A DNA stretch of 64,000 nucleotides from G963668185 sp965237445 (GCA_965237445.1 OZ250142.1:1674001-1738000); one strand, 5' to 3'; positions 7,700 to 17,486 are shown, numbered from the stretch's first letter. The notes: generated by a model not told the origin, from the letters alone. Made by a program: numbers and translations.

Positions 7700-9166
7700 T
7701 TGACCACCCCGGACGTTCTGTCAAGAGACACGCCCCAGGATGACCTGGACAGAGAGTACAAGTGGGGCTTTTACACTGAGATAGATGTTGACCTGGCCCC
7801 AAAGGGACTCGGCGAAGACATCGTGCGCCTGATTTCTTCCAAGAAGGGCGAGCCGGAGTGGCTCCTGAAGTGGAGGCTCAGGGCCTACAAGCACTGGCTC
7901 AAGCAGGATGACAATCATCCCGACTGGGCAATGGTCGATTTCGACCCGATTGATTTCCAGGACATCTACTACTACGCAGCTCCGAAGTCGGACGACGACC
8001 GGCCGAAGAGCCTGGACGAGGTCGATCCCGAGATACTCGAGACGTTCGAGAAGCTGGGCATTCCACTGAACGAGCGGGCGAAGCTTGCGGGCGTGGCGGT
8101 GGACGCGGTGTTCGACAGCGTGTCGGTCGCGACGACCTACAAGGACCAGCTTGAGAAGACGGGCGTTATCTTCTGCCCCATCAGCGAGGCGGTGGAGAAG
8201 CACCCTGAGCTTGTCCGCAAGTACCTCGGCTCGGTGGTGCCGTACAGCGACAACTTCTACGCGACACTGAACTCGGCCGTGTTCAGCGACGGCTCGTTCG
8301 TGTACGTGCCTCCAGGAGTTCGGTGCCCGGTTGAGTTGATGACGTATTTCCGGATCAACCAGGAGGACTCTGGGCAGTTCGAGCGGACGCTGATCATCGC
8401 GGACGAGGGCAGCTACGTCAGCTACCTCGAGGGGTGCACCGCCCCGACGCGAAAGTCGCACCAGCTTCACGCGGCAGTCGTGGAACTGATCGCCCTGGAC
8501 AACGCCGAGATCAAGTACTCGACACTCCAGAACTGGTACCCCGGCGACAAGGAGGGCAAGGGCGGAGTCTTCAACTTCGTGACCAAGCGCGGCAAGTGCG
8601 CCGGCGTGAACTCAAAGATCTCCTGGACGCAGGTGGAGACGGGCTCGGCCATCACGTGGAAGTATCCGAGCGTGATCCTGCAAGGCGACGACTCGGTTGG
8701 CGAGTTCTACTCCGTGGCGCTGGTGAGCAGGCATCAACAGGCCGATACGGGGACGAAGATGACGCACATCGGGAAGAACACGCGGAGCACGATCGTGGCG
8801 AAGGGCATTTCCGCTTCGCACGGGAACAATACGTACCGCGGCCTTGTGAAAATCAACGGCGGCGCGGACAACGCGCAGAACTTCACCCAGTGCGACTCAC
8901 TGCTGATTGGCGACAAGTGCGGCGCTCACACGGTGCCATACATCGAGGTGAAGAACCCGACGGCGCGAATCGAGCACGAGGCCTCCACGTCCAAGGTCAG
9001 CGACGACCAGCTCTTCTACCTGATGCAGCGCGGGATAGATGAGGAAGAGGCGCACTACATGATCATTAACGGCTTCTGCCGGGGAATCTTCAAGGAGTTG
9101 CCGTTCGAGTTCGCGATGGAGGCGTCGCAGTTGCTCAAGGTGAGCCTAGAGGGGGCGGTAGGGTAG
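7700..9166 (+). CDS. sufB: Fe-S cluster assembly scaffold protein SufB
   Basis: 488 residues, the usual SufB length. It starts with TTG after GAGAGG; no other start gives the full N-terminus. SufB with SufC and SufD forms the SufBC2D scaffold on which new iron-sulfur clusters are built in the cytosol. Characteristic blocks include YVPPGVRCP, the KRGKCAGVNSKISWTQVE segment and the C-terminal GIDEEEAHYMIINGF. The stop is directly followed by the sufC ATG. Transcription is probably from the promoter at 7614-7642 and continues through the rhodanese gene. Confidence 0.96.
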   Translation: MTTPDVLSRDTPQDDLDREYKWGFYTEIDVDLAPKGLGEDIVRLISSKKGEPEWLLKWRLRAYKHWLKQDDNHPDWAMVDFDPIDFQDIYYYAAPKSDDDRPKSLDEVDPEILETFEKLGIPLNERAKLAGVAVDAVFDSVSVATTYKDQLEKTGVIFCPISEAVEKHPELVRKYLGSVVPYSDNFYATLNSAVFSDGSFVYVPPGVRCPVELMTYFRINQEDSGQFERTLIIADEGSYVSYLEGCTAPTRKSHQLHAAVVELIALDNAEIKYSTLQNWYPGDKEGKGGVFNFVTKRGKCAGVNSKISWTQVETGSAITWKYPSVILQGDDSVGEFYSVALVSRHQQADTGTKMTHIGKNTRSTIVAKGISASHGNNTYRGLVKINGGADNAQNFTQCDSLLIGDKCGAHTVPYIEVKNPTARIEHEASTSKVSDDQLFYLMQRGIDEEEAHYMIINGFCRGIFKELPFEFAMEASQLLKVSLEGAVG

Positions 9167-9949
9167 ATGAGCAATCCAGCGTCGCCCATGCTGGCCGTCC
9201 GCGGCCTACACGCTTCTATAGCCGACACGGCGATCCTCAAAGGGCTGGACCTGACGGTCAACGCCGGAGAGATCCACGCCATCATGGGCCCCAACGGCAG
9301 CGGCAAGAGCACACTTGCCAACGTGATCGCCGGCCGGCCCGAGTACAAAGTCACCGGCGGCGAAATACTGCTGTACGGAGAGAGCCTGGTGGAGATGACG
9401 CCGGACGTACGGGCGCGGGCGGGCGTGTTCCTGGCCTTCCAGTACCCGGTCGAGCTTCCGGGCGTACGCTACTGGCAGTTCGTGAAGGCGGCGGTTGACG
9501 CCGTTCGCAAGGAACGAGAGCAAACGCCGCTGCAGGTCCGCGAGTTCGACAGGATGTTTCATGACAAGGTCAAGTCCGTGGAGGTAAGCTCGGACCTGGT
9601 ACGGCGGTCTGTCAACGAGGGATTTTCCGGGGGCGAGAAGAAGCGCGGCGAGATGTTCCAGCTTGCGATGCTGGAGCCGAAGCTGGCAGTGCTGGACGAG
9701 ACGGACTCCGGACTGGACATAGACGCCCTAAGAGCAGTCGCCAGGACGGTCAACGACATGCGGGAGCCGCAGAGGTCGATGATCGTTGTCACGCACTATC
9801 AACGCATTCTGAGCTACGTCACACCTGACTTCGTCCATATCCTCTTGGACGGCAGGATCGTGCGATCGGGCGATGCCGGTCTCGCGGAAGAGGTGGAGGA
9901 CAAGGGCTACGAGTGGCTGACGGCGGGCGACGGGGCCGCCGCCTCGTAG
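9167..9949 (+). CDS. sufC: Fe-S cluster assembly ATPase SufC
   Basis: 260 residues of an ABC-type ATPase: Walker A GPNGSGKS at 41-48, the FSGGEKKR signature, and Walker B LAVLDETDSGLD. SufC lacks a membrane partner and powers conformational change of the SufBCD scaffold. The start follows the sufB stop with no gap, and sufD begins 14 bases after its stop. Confidence 0.96.
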   Translation: MSNPASPMLAVRGLHASIADTAILKGLDLTVNAGEIHAIMGPNGSGKSTLANVIAGRPEYKVTGGEILLYGESLVEMTPDVRARAGVFLAFQYPVELPGVRYWQFVKAAVDAVRKEREQTPLQVREFDRMFHDKVKSVEVSSDLVRRSVNEGFSGGEKKRGEMFQLAMLEPKLAVLDETDSGLDIDALRAVARTVNDMREPQRSMIVVTHYQRILSYVTPDFVHILLDGRIVRSGDAGLAEEVEDKGYEWLTAGDGAAAS

Positions 9950-9963
9950 AGCATAGCCTGATA

Positions 9964-11301
9964 ATGGTACAGACCAGTCCCGGTATCGCGAGATACCGGT
10001 CGGATTTCGAGGCCGCAAAGGCGACATCAACAGGCGCAGGAGCTGCGTGGCTCGACGAGTTGCGGCGCGCGGCGTTCGATAGATTCGAAGACGTGGGATT
10101 CCCCACCGCCCGGCGCGGCAACGAGAAGTGGAAATACACGAACGTGGGACCCATCGCGAGGTCCGCGTTCGAGCGTCCTTCCCAACCTGGCGCCGTGGCA
10201 TCGAGCGACCTGCGAAGGCTCGTGCCGCACGACCCGGCGTGGACGGTTTTGGCGTTCGTGGACGGGTTCTTCTCGCCGGCGCTGTCGTCGAGTGGCGCGA
10301 ACGGAAACGGCGTCTACGCGGGCAGCCTGGCCGATGCGGCATCGACCGACGCAGACCTGGTGCGAGGCCACCTGGCAAGTCATGCGGACGTATGCTCGGA
10401 CGGCTTCATCGCGCTCAACACGGCGTTCGCATCGGACGGCGCGTTCGTGCACGTGCCGGACGGGGTGAGCCTGGAGGCGCCGGTGCACCTCGTGTTCCTC
10501 TCGACGGAGCGCGATGCACCGACGGTCACGCATCCGAGGACGCTGGTGGTCGCCGGGGAGGGGTCCAAGTTCGCGCTGATCGAGAGCTACGTCTCCGAGT
10601 CGGGCTCAGCGTACTTCACCAACGCAGCGACTGAGGTCAGCCTCTCCGCAGGCGCGGCGATGCGGCACTTCAGATACGTGGTGGAGGGCGAGAGCGCATA
10701 CCACGTTGGGGTGACGCGGGTGCACCAGCTTGACGACAGCGAGTTCTCCTCCACAATGCTGGAGACGGGGTCCGGACTGCTGCGGAACGACGTGCACGTC
10801 GCGCTCGACGCGCCGGGCAGCGCCTGCTACCTGAATGGGTTGTACATGACGCAGCGGTCGCAGTTCGTGGACAACCACATAAACGTCGACCATCTGAAGC
10901 CGCACGGGACCAGCGACCAGTACTTCAAGGGAATACTTGGCGGAAGATCGAGGGCCGTGTACAGCGGGCGCGTGGTGGTGCACAGGGGAGCGCAGAAGTC
11001 GATCGCGCAACAGAAGGACCTGAACCTGCTTCTCTCACGCGGGGCGGAGATCGACACGAAGCCGAGCCTGGAGATCTACGCCGACGACGTGATCTGCGGG
11101 CACGGAGCCACGGCCGGCGCTGTGGCTGAGGACGCGCTGTTCTACATGCGGAGCAGGGGTATAGACCTGCCGACGGCCAGGGCGCTGCTCATCAGAGGCT
11201 TTGCCAGCGAGATCATCGACACCATTGACGTCCCGGCGCTGCGGGACTTCGTGGACGGCGTCTTCGCGGGCGCCATTCCTTCCATCGAGTTCAACGAATA
11301 G
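9964..11301 (+). CDS. sufD: Fe-S cluster assembly protein SufD
   Basis: 445 residues from the ATG at 9964 (MVQTSPGIARYR); an upstream GTG at 9913 would overlap sufC heavily and is not preferred. SufD pairs with SufB in the scaffold. The C-terminal beta-helix segment with KSIAQQKDLNLLLS and GHGATAG carries the conserved histidine used for cluster assembly at the SufB-SufD interface. Confidence 0.94.
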   Translation: MVQTSPGIARYRSDFEAAKATSTGAGAAWLDELRRAAFDRFEDVGFPTARRGNEKWKYTNVGPIARSAFERPSQPGAVASSDLRRLVPHDPAWTVLAFVDGFFSPALSSSGANGNGVYAGSLADAASTDADLVRGHLASHADVCSDGFIALNTAFASDGAFVHVPDGVSLEAPVHLVFLSTERDAPTVTHPRTLVVAGEGSKFALIESYVSESGSAYFTNAATEVSLSAGAAMRHFRYVVEGESAYHVGVTRVHQLDDSEFSSTMLETGSGLLRNDVHVALDAPGSACYLNGLYMTQRSQFVDNHINVDHLKPHGTSDQYFKGILGGRSRAVYSGRVVVHRGAQKSIAQQKDLNLLLSRGAEIDTKPSLEIYADDVICGHGATAGAVAEDALFYMRSRGIDLPTARALLIRGFASEIIDTIDVPALRDFVDGVFAGAIPSIEFNE

Positions 11302-11364
11302 TAGACGCGATACCGCGGCCGCAGGCACCGACACGCTGAACGGAGCAAAGGCAAGCCAGAGAAG

Positions 11365-11820
11365 ATGATGGAGCTGGACGACCTCTACCAAGAGGTGGTG
11401 AGGGACCACTTCGCCAACCCCCGGAACTTTGGACGGATCGAAGAGGCGGACCGAGTTTCGGAGGGATTCAATCCCTTCTGCGGCGACATCATAACCGTGT
11501 ATCTCAAGCTGGAAGATGCGTGCATCGTGGACGTTGCGTTCGAAGGCACAGGATGCGCCATTTCGAAGGCGTCGGCTTCGCTGATGACGGAGGGTGTCAA
11601 GGGCAGGTCGCGAGGAGACGCGGAGGGACTATTCGTTGCGGTGCACCGCATGTTCACGGGGGAAGCGGGGAGCGAAGGCGAGGACGACGTTGACCTCGGA
11701 GACATCGATTTTCTCGCGGGCGTTACCGCTTTCCCGGTGCGAGTGAAGTGCGCTACTCTTTGCTGGCATACGCTCCGGGCCGCGCTGAAGGGCAGCAAGG
11801 ATACGGTTACGACGGAATGA
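11365..11820 (+). CDS. sufU: SufU-type sulfur acceptor/scaffold, copy 1
   Basis: 151 residues of the SufU/IscU family. The zinc-binding residues expected from B. subtilis SufU are present: Cys39 and Asp41 in FNPFCGDI, Cys64 in GTGCAIS, Cys129 in RVKCATL. SufU accepts persulfide from SufS and passes sulfur to SufBCD. An extra Cys132 follows the last ligand. A second SufU lies 2 kb downstream in the same operon. Confidence 0.92.
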   Translation: MMELDDLYQEVVRDHFANPRNFGRIEEADRVSEGFNPFCGDIITVYLKLEDACIVDVAFEGTGCAISKASASLMTEGVKGRSRGDAEGLFVAVHRMFTGEAGSEGEDDVDLGDIDFLAGVTAFPVRVKCATLCWHTLRAALKGSKDTVTTE

Positions 11821-11867
11821 CTGGCGGTCCCGGCGATCCAGACGCTATCAGTTGTTAGAGGAGTTTC

Positions 11868-12197
11868 ATGGCGTTCGTAAGAGTCTGCAGCGTGAGCGAC
11901 GTTCCTCCGGGGGTGGCGCAGGTCTTTGAGGCTGGTGACGAAGACATCGTAGTTTGCAACGTGGAAGGCGAGTTCTACGCCGTCCAGGACCTTTGCACGC
12001 ACGACCAGGGCCCGCTTGGTGAGGGCGAGCTCCTGGGCTACGACATCGAGTGTCCGCGCCACATGGCAATGTTCGACGTCCGGACCGGTAAAGTCGCGGC
12101 CCTTCCAGCGGTGCTGGGCGTGGCCACGTACCCTGTTCGCGTCCAGGGCGACGCGATTGAGGTGGACCCGGACAATCCGACCGAGCCCGAGTTCTAG
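11868..12197 (+). CDS. Rieske [2Fe-2S] ferredoxin
   Basis: 109 residues with both Rieske ligand boxes: CTH (Cys43, His45) and CPRH (Cys62, His65), close to the ferredoxin subunits of non-heme oxygenases. No membrane anchor. It lies between sufU and sufS with its own GAGG ribosome site. It may supply electrons during cluster assembly or repair; that role is inference from position. Confidence 0.92.
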   Translation: MAFVRVCSVSDVPPGVAQVFEAGDEDIVVCNVEGEFYAVQDLCTHDQGPLGEGELLGYDIECPRHMAMFDVRTGKVAALPAVLGVATYPVRVQGDAIEVDPDNPTEPEF

Positions 12198-12293
12198 AAG
12201 GCGAGTGCAAGGGATGAACGCGCTCTCGGGCCGTCTGCTACGACTGCGGGCAGCCGGCGTCCACGCATTCAAGCCGGGGAGCTCGATGGCCGA

Positions 12294-13526
12294 ATGCTAG
12301 ACGTACACAGAGTGCGCAAAGACTTCCCCATCCTGGGGAGATCGGTGTACGGGAAGCCGCTCGTGTACCTGGACAACGCGGCAACGTCCCAGAAGCCGGT
12401 CAGCGTTATCCGCGCCCTCACCGACTACTACGAACAGTACAACTCCAACGTTCACCGGGGCGTTCACGCCTTGAGCATGGAGGCCACGGACCGGTACGAA
12501 GAGGCGCGGGTCAAGGTGGCCAACTTCATCGGGGCTCCGTCCGCCGAGAGCGTGATCTGGACGCGAAACGTGACGGAGGCCATCAACCTGGTTGCCTACT
12601 CCTGGGCGAGCAAGAACGTGCAGGAAGGGGACTCCATCGTCACCACGCAGATGGAGCACCACAGTAACCTCGTGCCTTGGCAGCGCGTGGCGGAGGCGAA
12701 CGGCGCGGAGCTCAAGATCCTCCCCCTGAACAGCGACGGGACGTTGGACCTGTCGGATATCGACTCGGTGGTCACGCCGAGCACGCGGCTGCTTGCGTTC
12801 ACGCACATGTCCAACACGCTGGGGACGATAAACCCGGCGGAGGAGCTCATCGCAAAGGCGAGGTCGGTTGGCGCGACGGTACTGGTGGACGGGGCGCAGA
12901 GCGTGCCCCACATGCCGGTTGACGTTGTTGAACTGGACTGCGATTTCATGGGCTTCTCGGGGCACAAGATGCTCGGGCCCACGGGAATCGGCGCGCTCTA
13001 CGCGCGGCCCGAGATTCTCGAGGGCATGGAACCGTTCCTGACAGGCGGCGAGATGGTGCTGCAGGTGTGGAACGAGCGGGCTACGTGGAACGAGCTGCCG
13101 ATGAGGTTCGAGGCCGGAACGCCGAACATCGCCGACGCGATCGCGCTGGGCGCCGCGGTGGACTATCTCAACGATCTGGGCATGAACAACGTGCGGGAGC
13201 ATGAGAAGCAGATCACCCGGTACGCTCTTTCGCGGTTCCGCGAGATCGAGGAACTTGACATGTACGGGCCGGACGATCCTGAGAAACGGGGCGGGATCTT
13301 TTCCTTCCACTCCGACAGCGTGCACCCCCACGATCTGGGTACTTTCCTTGACCGGGAGGGCATAGCAATCCGCACCGGGCACAACTGCACGATGCCGCTG
13401 ATGAGGGAGATGGGAATCGCGGCCACGGCACGCGCGAGCTTCTATGTCTACAACCTCGAGGAGGAAGTGGACTTCCTGGTGAACACACTGAAGGCCGCGC
13501 TGCGGTACTTCAGTCATGGGGCGTGA
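12294..13526 (+). CDS. sufS: Cysteine desulfurase SufS
   Basis: 410 residues, class V PLP enzyme. Lys225 in SGHKMLGPTG binds PLP and Cys365 in RTGHNCTMPLM is the sulfur-carrying residue. The short loop around this cysteine is typical of type II (SufS-like) desulfurases, which need SufU for activity. The gene overlaps the second sufU by 11 bases. Confidence 0.95.
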   Translation: MLDVHRVRKDFPILGRSVYGKPLVYLDNAATSQKPVSVIRALTDYYEQYNSNVHRGVHALSMEATDRYEEARVKVANFIGAPSAESVIWTRNVTEAINLVAYSWASKNVQEGDSIVTTQMEHHSNLVPWQRVAEANGAELKILPLNSDGTLDLSDIDSVVTPSTRLLAFTHMSNTLGTINPAEELIAKARSVGATVLVDGAQSVPHMPVDVVELDCDFMGFSGHKMLGPTGIGALYARPEILEGMEPFLTGGEMVLQVWNERATWNELPMRFEAGTPNIADAIALGAAVDYLNDLGMNNVREHEKQITRYALSRFREIEELDMYGPDDPEKRGGIFSFHSDSVHPHDLGTFLDREGIAIRTGHNCTMPLMREMGIAATARASFYVYNLEEEVDFLVNTLKAALRYFSHGA

Positions 13527-13971
13527 CGTGCTTGACGATCTCTACCAGGAGATCATCCTAGACCATTCCAGAAATCCCAAGAACCAACGGGAAGTGCCGC
13601 AACCGGATATCCGCGGCGAGGCCGTGAACCCATTTTGCGGGGACGAGACGCGTGTCGAGGTGAAGCTGGAGGCGGACAAGGTCTCGGCGGTGGGGGGTTC
13701 GGCCATAGGATGCGCCATCAGCCAGGCCGCGCGCTCGCTCATGACGGAAGGACTAGCCGGGGCGTCGATAGCCGACATGAAGGCGATGGACTCCCTGTTC
13801 CGCTCCCTGATGGGCGGCGACGACCTGTCAGAAGAGGAGCTTGACCGGCTGGGGGACCTGACTGTCCTGGAGGGCGTGCGACGCTTCCCTGTGCGGATCA
13901 AGTGCGCCCTGCTCCCGTGGCTGGCGCTGGAAGAAGGGATCGAGGACTACCTTAAGGAGGCAGGCCAGTGA
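13516..13971 (+). CDS. sufU: SufU-type sulfur acceptor/scaffold, copy 2
   Basis: 151 residues, with ligands Cys41, Asp43 (NPFCGDE), Cys66 and Cys130 (RIKCAL). It is closer to canonical SufU spacing than copy 1. The start lies inside the sufS end and the stop overlaps the rhodanese GTG start, so it is translationally embedded between the desulfurase and the rhodanese. Two SufU proteins in one operon suggest division of work, for example one zinc-type sulfur acceptor and one scaffold or carrier. Confidence 0.92.
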   Translation: MGRDVLDDLYQEIILDHSRNPKNQREVPQPDIRGEAVNPFCGDETRVEVKLEADKVSAVGGSAIGCAISQAARSLMTEGLAGASIADMKAMDSLFRSLMGGDDLSEEELDRLGDLTVLEGVRRFPVRIKCALLPWLALEEGIEDYLKEAGQ

Positions 13972-15545
13972 GGTCGATCACGCCGGTGGAGTTGGATGGC
14001 TTGTTGGCTGACGGTGGCTCGCGGGCGTTCGTGGACGTCTCCGACGTGCCGGAGTACAACGAGGCGCACATACCCGGTTTCAGCTCCGTGACGCGGGCTG
14101 AGATCGAGTACCGGTTCCAGCGTCTTGTGCCGTCACGGCGGACGCCGGTCGTGCTTGCGGACGTGGATGGCAGGCGCGCGGAGCTTGCCGCAGGTACGGT
14201 CGAGCGCATGGGGTATGGCGATGTGTCGGTGCTGGCCGGCGGCGTGGCCCGGTGGTCTCTGGAGGAGTTTCCGACGGAGTGGGGCGTGAATGTGCCCAGC
14301 AAGGACTTCGGAGAGAAGGTGCACGTGCACGAGGCCCTGCCGGAACTGAGGGCCGACGAGATCGCCTCCCGCATGGAGCGCGGCGAGAGGTTCGTGTTCT
14401 TGGACGCGCGCCCGCCGGAGGAGCACAGGGCCGTAACCGTGCCCGGAAGCCGAAGCGTACCCAGCGCCGAACTCCCGCTCAGGATAGCGGAGCTGGCCTC
14501 GGACCCCGACGCCACGGTGGTTGTGCACTGCGCCGGCCGCACGCGCAGCATCATCGGGGCAAGTGTGCTGCACCGGATGGGCGTGCCGAATGTCTACGAG
14601 ATGACGAACGGAACGGTTGGCTGGCGTATGGCGGGCCAGCAGCTGGAATTCGGCTCGGACCGCGTGTCGCTTCCGGAGCCGTCGCCCGATGGGCTGGCGC
14701 AGGCCGAGGCGTTCGCGGACCGTATCGTGGCCGAGGATGGAGTGCGCTATCTGTCGGTCGAGGAGCTTGGCCGGAGAATGTCCGAGAGCGAGCCCGCGTA
14801 CCTGATCGACGTCAGGACGTCCGAGGAGTTCGGGAGCGGACACATACCGGGCTTCTGGTGGATTCCGGGCGGCCAGACGGTCCAGCGGTCTGACGACGCG
14901 GTAGCGGTACGGGACGCGGACATCATCTTCGCATGCGACGGCCGCGTGAGAAGCGCGGTCACGGCGTCGTGGTACCGCCGGATGGGGTTCCAGAACGTGT
15001 ACGCCGTGCACGGAGGTACGACCGCGTGGGCCGAGGCCGGGCACGAGCTTCGTGACGGGATGGAGGAGCGCGCGCCGTTCGGGTACACGCAGGCGCTGGG
15101 CCGCTGTAACCTGATCACTGCACCGGATCTAGACGACGAGTTGCGAGGCGCGGAAGGCACGCGTTTCATATACGTGGGCACGAGCGAACGCTTCGCCTCC
15201 GCACATGTGCCTGGGTCGACTTGGGCGCCCCGCGGCGACCTGGAGCTGCTGATCGCGGACCTCGTACCGGACAGGGCTTCGCCGTTCGTTGTGACCTGCC
15301 CTGACGGCGCCGGTTCAGTGCTCGCCTCGGATGCGCTCGCCGGGCTGGGCTACGGGAATGTGCGTGTCCTCGAAGGCGGCGTAGACGCATGGGCAGCAGA
15401 GGTGTTGCCGGTGGAGCAGGGGCTGACGGGGTTGATGGGTCCGCCCAACGATGTCCTGTACTCCGGCACGCACCGGAGCATGGCGGCGGGAATCAACTAC
15501 CTGCGCTGGGAGACGGAGCTGGGGTACAAATACGCCCGGGAATGA
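13968..15545 (+). CDS. Four-domain rhodanese-like sulfurtransferase
   Basis: 525 residues made of four rhodanese modules. Domain 1 (about 1-110) has LADVDGRR at the active loop (63-70) and no cysteine, so it is inactive. Domains 2, 3 and 4 carry loop cysteines Cys188 (VVHCAGRTRS), Cys323 (FACDGRVRS) and Cys444 (VTCPDGAGS). GTG start with AAGGAGG upstream, overlapping sufU by four bases. A protein with several persulfide-carrying cysteines at the end of a suf operon is likely a sulfur relay or donor. The C-terminal 40 residues are unassigned. Confidence 0.9.
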   Translation: MRSITPVELDGLLADGGSRAFVDVSDVPEYNEAHIPGFSSVTRAEIEYRFQRLVPSRRTPVVLADVDGRRAELAAGTVERMGYGDVSVLAGGVARWSLEEFPTEWGVNVPSKDFGEKVHVHEALPELRADEIASRMERGERFVFLDARPPEEHRAVTVPGSRSVPSAELPLRIAELASDPDATVVVHCAGRTRSIIGASVLHRMGVPNVYEMTNGTVGWRMAGQQLEFGSDRVSLPEPSPDGLAQAEAFADRIVAEDGVRYLSVEELGRRMSESEPAYLIDVRTSEEFGSGHIPGFWWIPGGQTVQRSDDAVAVRDADIIFACDGRVRSAVTASWYRRMGFQNVYAVHGGTTAWAEAGHELRDGMEERAPFGYTQALGRCNLITAPDLDDELRGAEGTRFIYVGTSERFASAHVPGSTWAPRGDLELLIADLVPDRASPFVVTCPDGAGSVLASDALAGLGYGNVRVLEGGVDAWAAEVLPVEQGLTGLMGPPNDVLYSGTHRSMAAGINYLRWETELGYKYARE

Positions 15546-15557
15546 CCGGCCGGCCGA

Positions 15558-17486
15558 TCATCTTCCGCCGACGAGCCAGACCTCCGCCCAGTGGTGGTAC
15601 TCGAAGCCACCGAAGTTAGGGTAGAAGTTGCGCACGTTCGGCGTCCATGACCAGACGGAGACGCGCGTTGCCGGCATGAACCTGTAAGCCCTTTCGAACA
15701 CGAGCGCCTGAATCTGGCGGAACAGGTCCCTTCGCAGGGCTGGATCGTACTCTGTTGCCTGAGCCTCGATCAGCGCATCCAGTTCCGGGTCAAGTATCGA
15801 TGCGGAGTTCCGGACGCCGTTGCTGTGAAGTACAGGAAGCAAGTACGAGTTGGGCATGGTGGCCGGCGCAGTAGGACCGATGGACATCTGGTAACGACCG
15901 GCCGTCCATACTTCTTCTCCGAAGACGCGTCGATTCACCAACTCCATCCTGGGATCCAGGCCGGCGTCTTTCAGCTCGATGACCACCGTCTCCGCATGGG
16001 CGATGTACTGGGGGCCGAAATCACCGACCCTTATGGTAAAAGTGCTGAAGGGCCCCTCGTCCAGAGCCTCGGCGGCGCCCCGCGGGTCTGCGAAGAACGC
16101 CGCGAGCTGCTGCCGGTCCGCCAGCCACGCCGCGTCGCCGACAGGGGAGCCGATGCTTACAAATCCCTGGCCGCCCCAGACGTTTGCGATAGCGCTCCAA
16201 GGGTCAGTCGCGAGGAACACCGTGCGCCGGCTTGCCGCGTTGTCGAACGGCGCCGCCGCGAGGTTCATCGCCAGTTCCACACCGACGCCAGGCTGCGGCA
16301 CTCTGAACGACGGGGCGTTGGGACGCCTGTCGAGAAGGCCGTTCCATTCGGCAGGGCCAAACTCGTGGAAGTCCAGCACGTTCGTGAGGAACGCGGCGGT
16401 CCGCGTCTCATCCTCTTCGATCACCTGAATGCTCAAGCCGTCCAGATAGGGCAGGGAAGACTCGAAGTAGCCGGGATTACGCTCGTACATAGACGAGCCG
16501 TCTAGACGAGTCGATGTGAGCATCCACGGTCCGGAGCCTATGGTGGGCCCGTTTCTGAGGTCGCCGTTCTCGGCAACGACCTCCGGGGCGACGATCTTCG
16601 AACGGGCATCTGCCAGCGCCGTCAGAAAGTCGGCATCGGCCACTTTAAGGCGTATCCGCATGCTGCTGTCGCCCAAAAGCTCGATGCGCTCGATCGACCG
16701 CAGCAGCCCCGCATTGGGCCTGCCCGACTCGGCCTGCCGCGTGTAGCTGAAGGCGATGTCGGCGACCGTTACCTGGCGTCCGTCAACAGGGGCCAGGTCC
16801 TGCCAGGCGGCGTCCGGCCGGAGATCGAACTCAAACGTCAGGTGGTCCGTCATTCGCCATTCGGCGCAAAGGTCGCATTCCACCGCGAGGCTCGGCAGCC
16901 GGACATCGGGGCCCGAGCGCATGCGCAGCAGCCGGGAGTAGACCAGGCCGGGGCCCCAGGTGGACAGTGCCGGCGACCAACTATCGTGGACGTCCTGGTG
17001 TTCGAACGCTTCTTTTGCGGCCAGCCGGGCAACGCCGCCGATATCCGGAACGGTCGTGGGAGACGGAGTTGTCGGGGGCGGTACCTGCGTGGGTGTTGCC
17101 GTGGTCTGCGGTTCGACTGTTTCGGGAGTCGCGACAGCCTGTGTTGGCGTGGTCTGAGGTCCGGCTGTTTCGGTGGTCGCGGCGGTCGGTGTGGACGTTG
17201 GCTGAGGCTCGTCGGTCTGCGGAGTGGCCGTGATGGGTGGGTGCTCCGGTTCAACGGTCTCAGGAGTCGCGACGGCCTGTGTTGGCGTGGTCTGAGGTTC
17301 GACGGTCCGCGAAGCTGCGACCGCAGGCGTTGGCTCTGCTTCGGGACCTTCGACCGGCGCTTCCGGCGTGGAGGAACAGGCGAGAAGTGTGAGCGTGACG
17401 AACAACGCGGTCACTGCGGCCAGCAGCCTCAGAGCCCAGCTTGCCACGAGCGCGGTCAAGCCGCGGGACTCGCCCAACCCAGCCAT
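15558..17486 (-). CDS. Family 5 extracellular solute-binding lipoprotein (ABC transporter)
   Basis: 642 residues from the ATG at 17486. A hydrophobic segment ends in the lipobox LTLLAC (Cys37), so the mature protein is lipid-anchored outside the membrane. Residues about 40-140 are a Thr/Pro/Glu-rich linker with repeats of PQTTPTQAVATPETVEP. The rest matches SBP_bac_5 (peptide/nickel-type) receptors: RPDAAWQD, ADIAFSYTRQ, GSGPWML and a C-terminal RRDLFRQIQALVFE helix. No permease or ATPase genes are adjacent. The start overlaps the upstream flippase-like gene by 31 bases. Confidence 0.87.
   Translation of the reverse strand: MAGLGESRGLTALVASWALRLLAAVTALFVTLTLLACSSTPEAPVEGPEAEPTPAVAASRTVEPQTTPTQAVATPETVEPEHPPITATPQTDEPQPTSTPTAATTETAGPQTTPTQAVATPETVEPQTTATPTQVPPPTTPSPTTVPDIGGVARLAAKEAFEHQDVHDSWSPALSTWGPGLVYSRLLRMRSGPDVRLPSLAVECDLCAEWRMTDHLTFEFDLRPDAAWQDLAPVDGRQVTVADIAFSYTRQAESGRPNAGLLRSIERIELLGDSSMRIRLKVADADFLTALADARSKIVAPEVVAENGDLRNGPTIGSGPWMLTSTRLDGSSMYERNPGYFESSLPYLDGLSIQVIEEDETRTAAFLTNVLDFHEFGPAEWNGLLDRRPNAPSFRVPQPGVGVELAMNLAAAPFDNAASRRTVFLATDPWSAIANVWGGQGFVSIGSPVGDAAWLADRQQLAAFFADPRGAAEALDEGPFSTFTIRVGDFGPQYIAHAETVVIELKDAGLDPRMELVNRRVFGEEVWTAGRYQMSIGPTAPATMPNSYLLPVLHSNGVRNSASILDPELDALIEAQATEYDPALRRDLFRQIQALVFERAYRFMPATRVSVWSWTPNVRNFYPNFGGFEYHHWAEVWLVGGR

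Noticed and set aside
12297..13517. Long minus-strand open frame opposite sufS
   Set aside because: Composition is that of an antisense shadow, and sufS with complete catalytic residues occupies the other strand.
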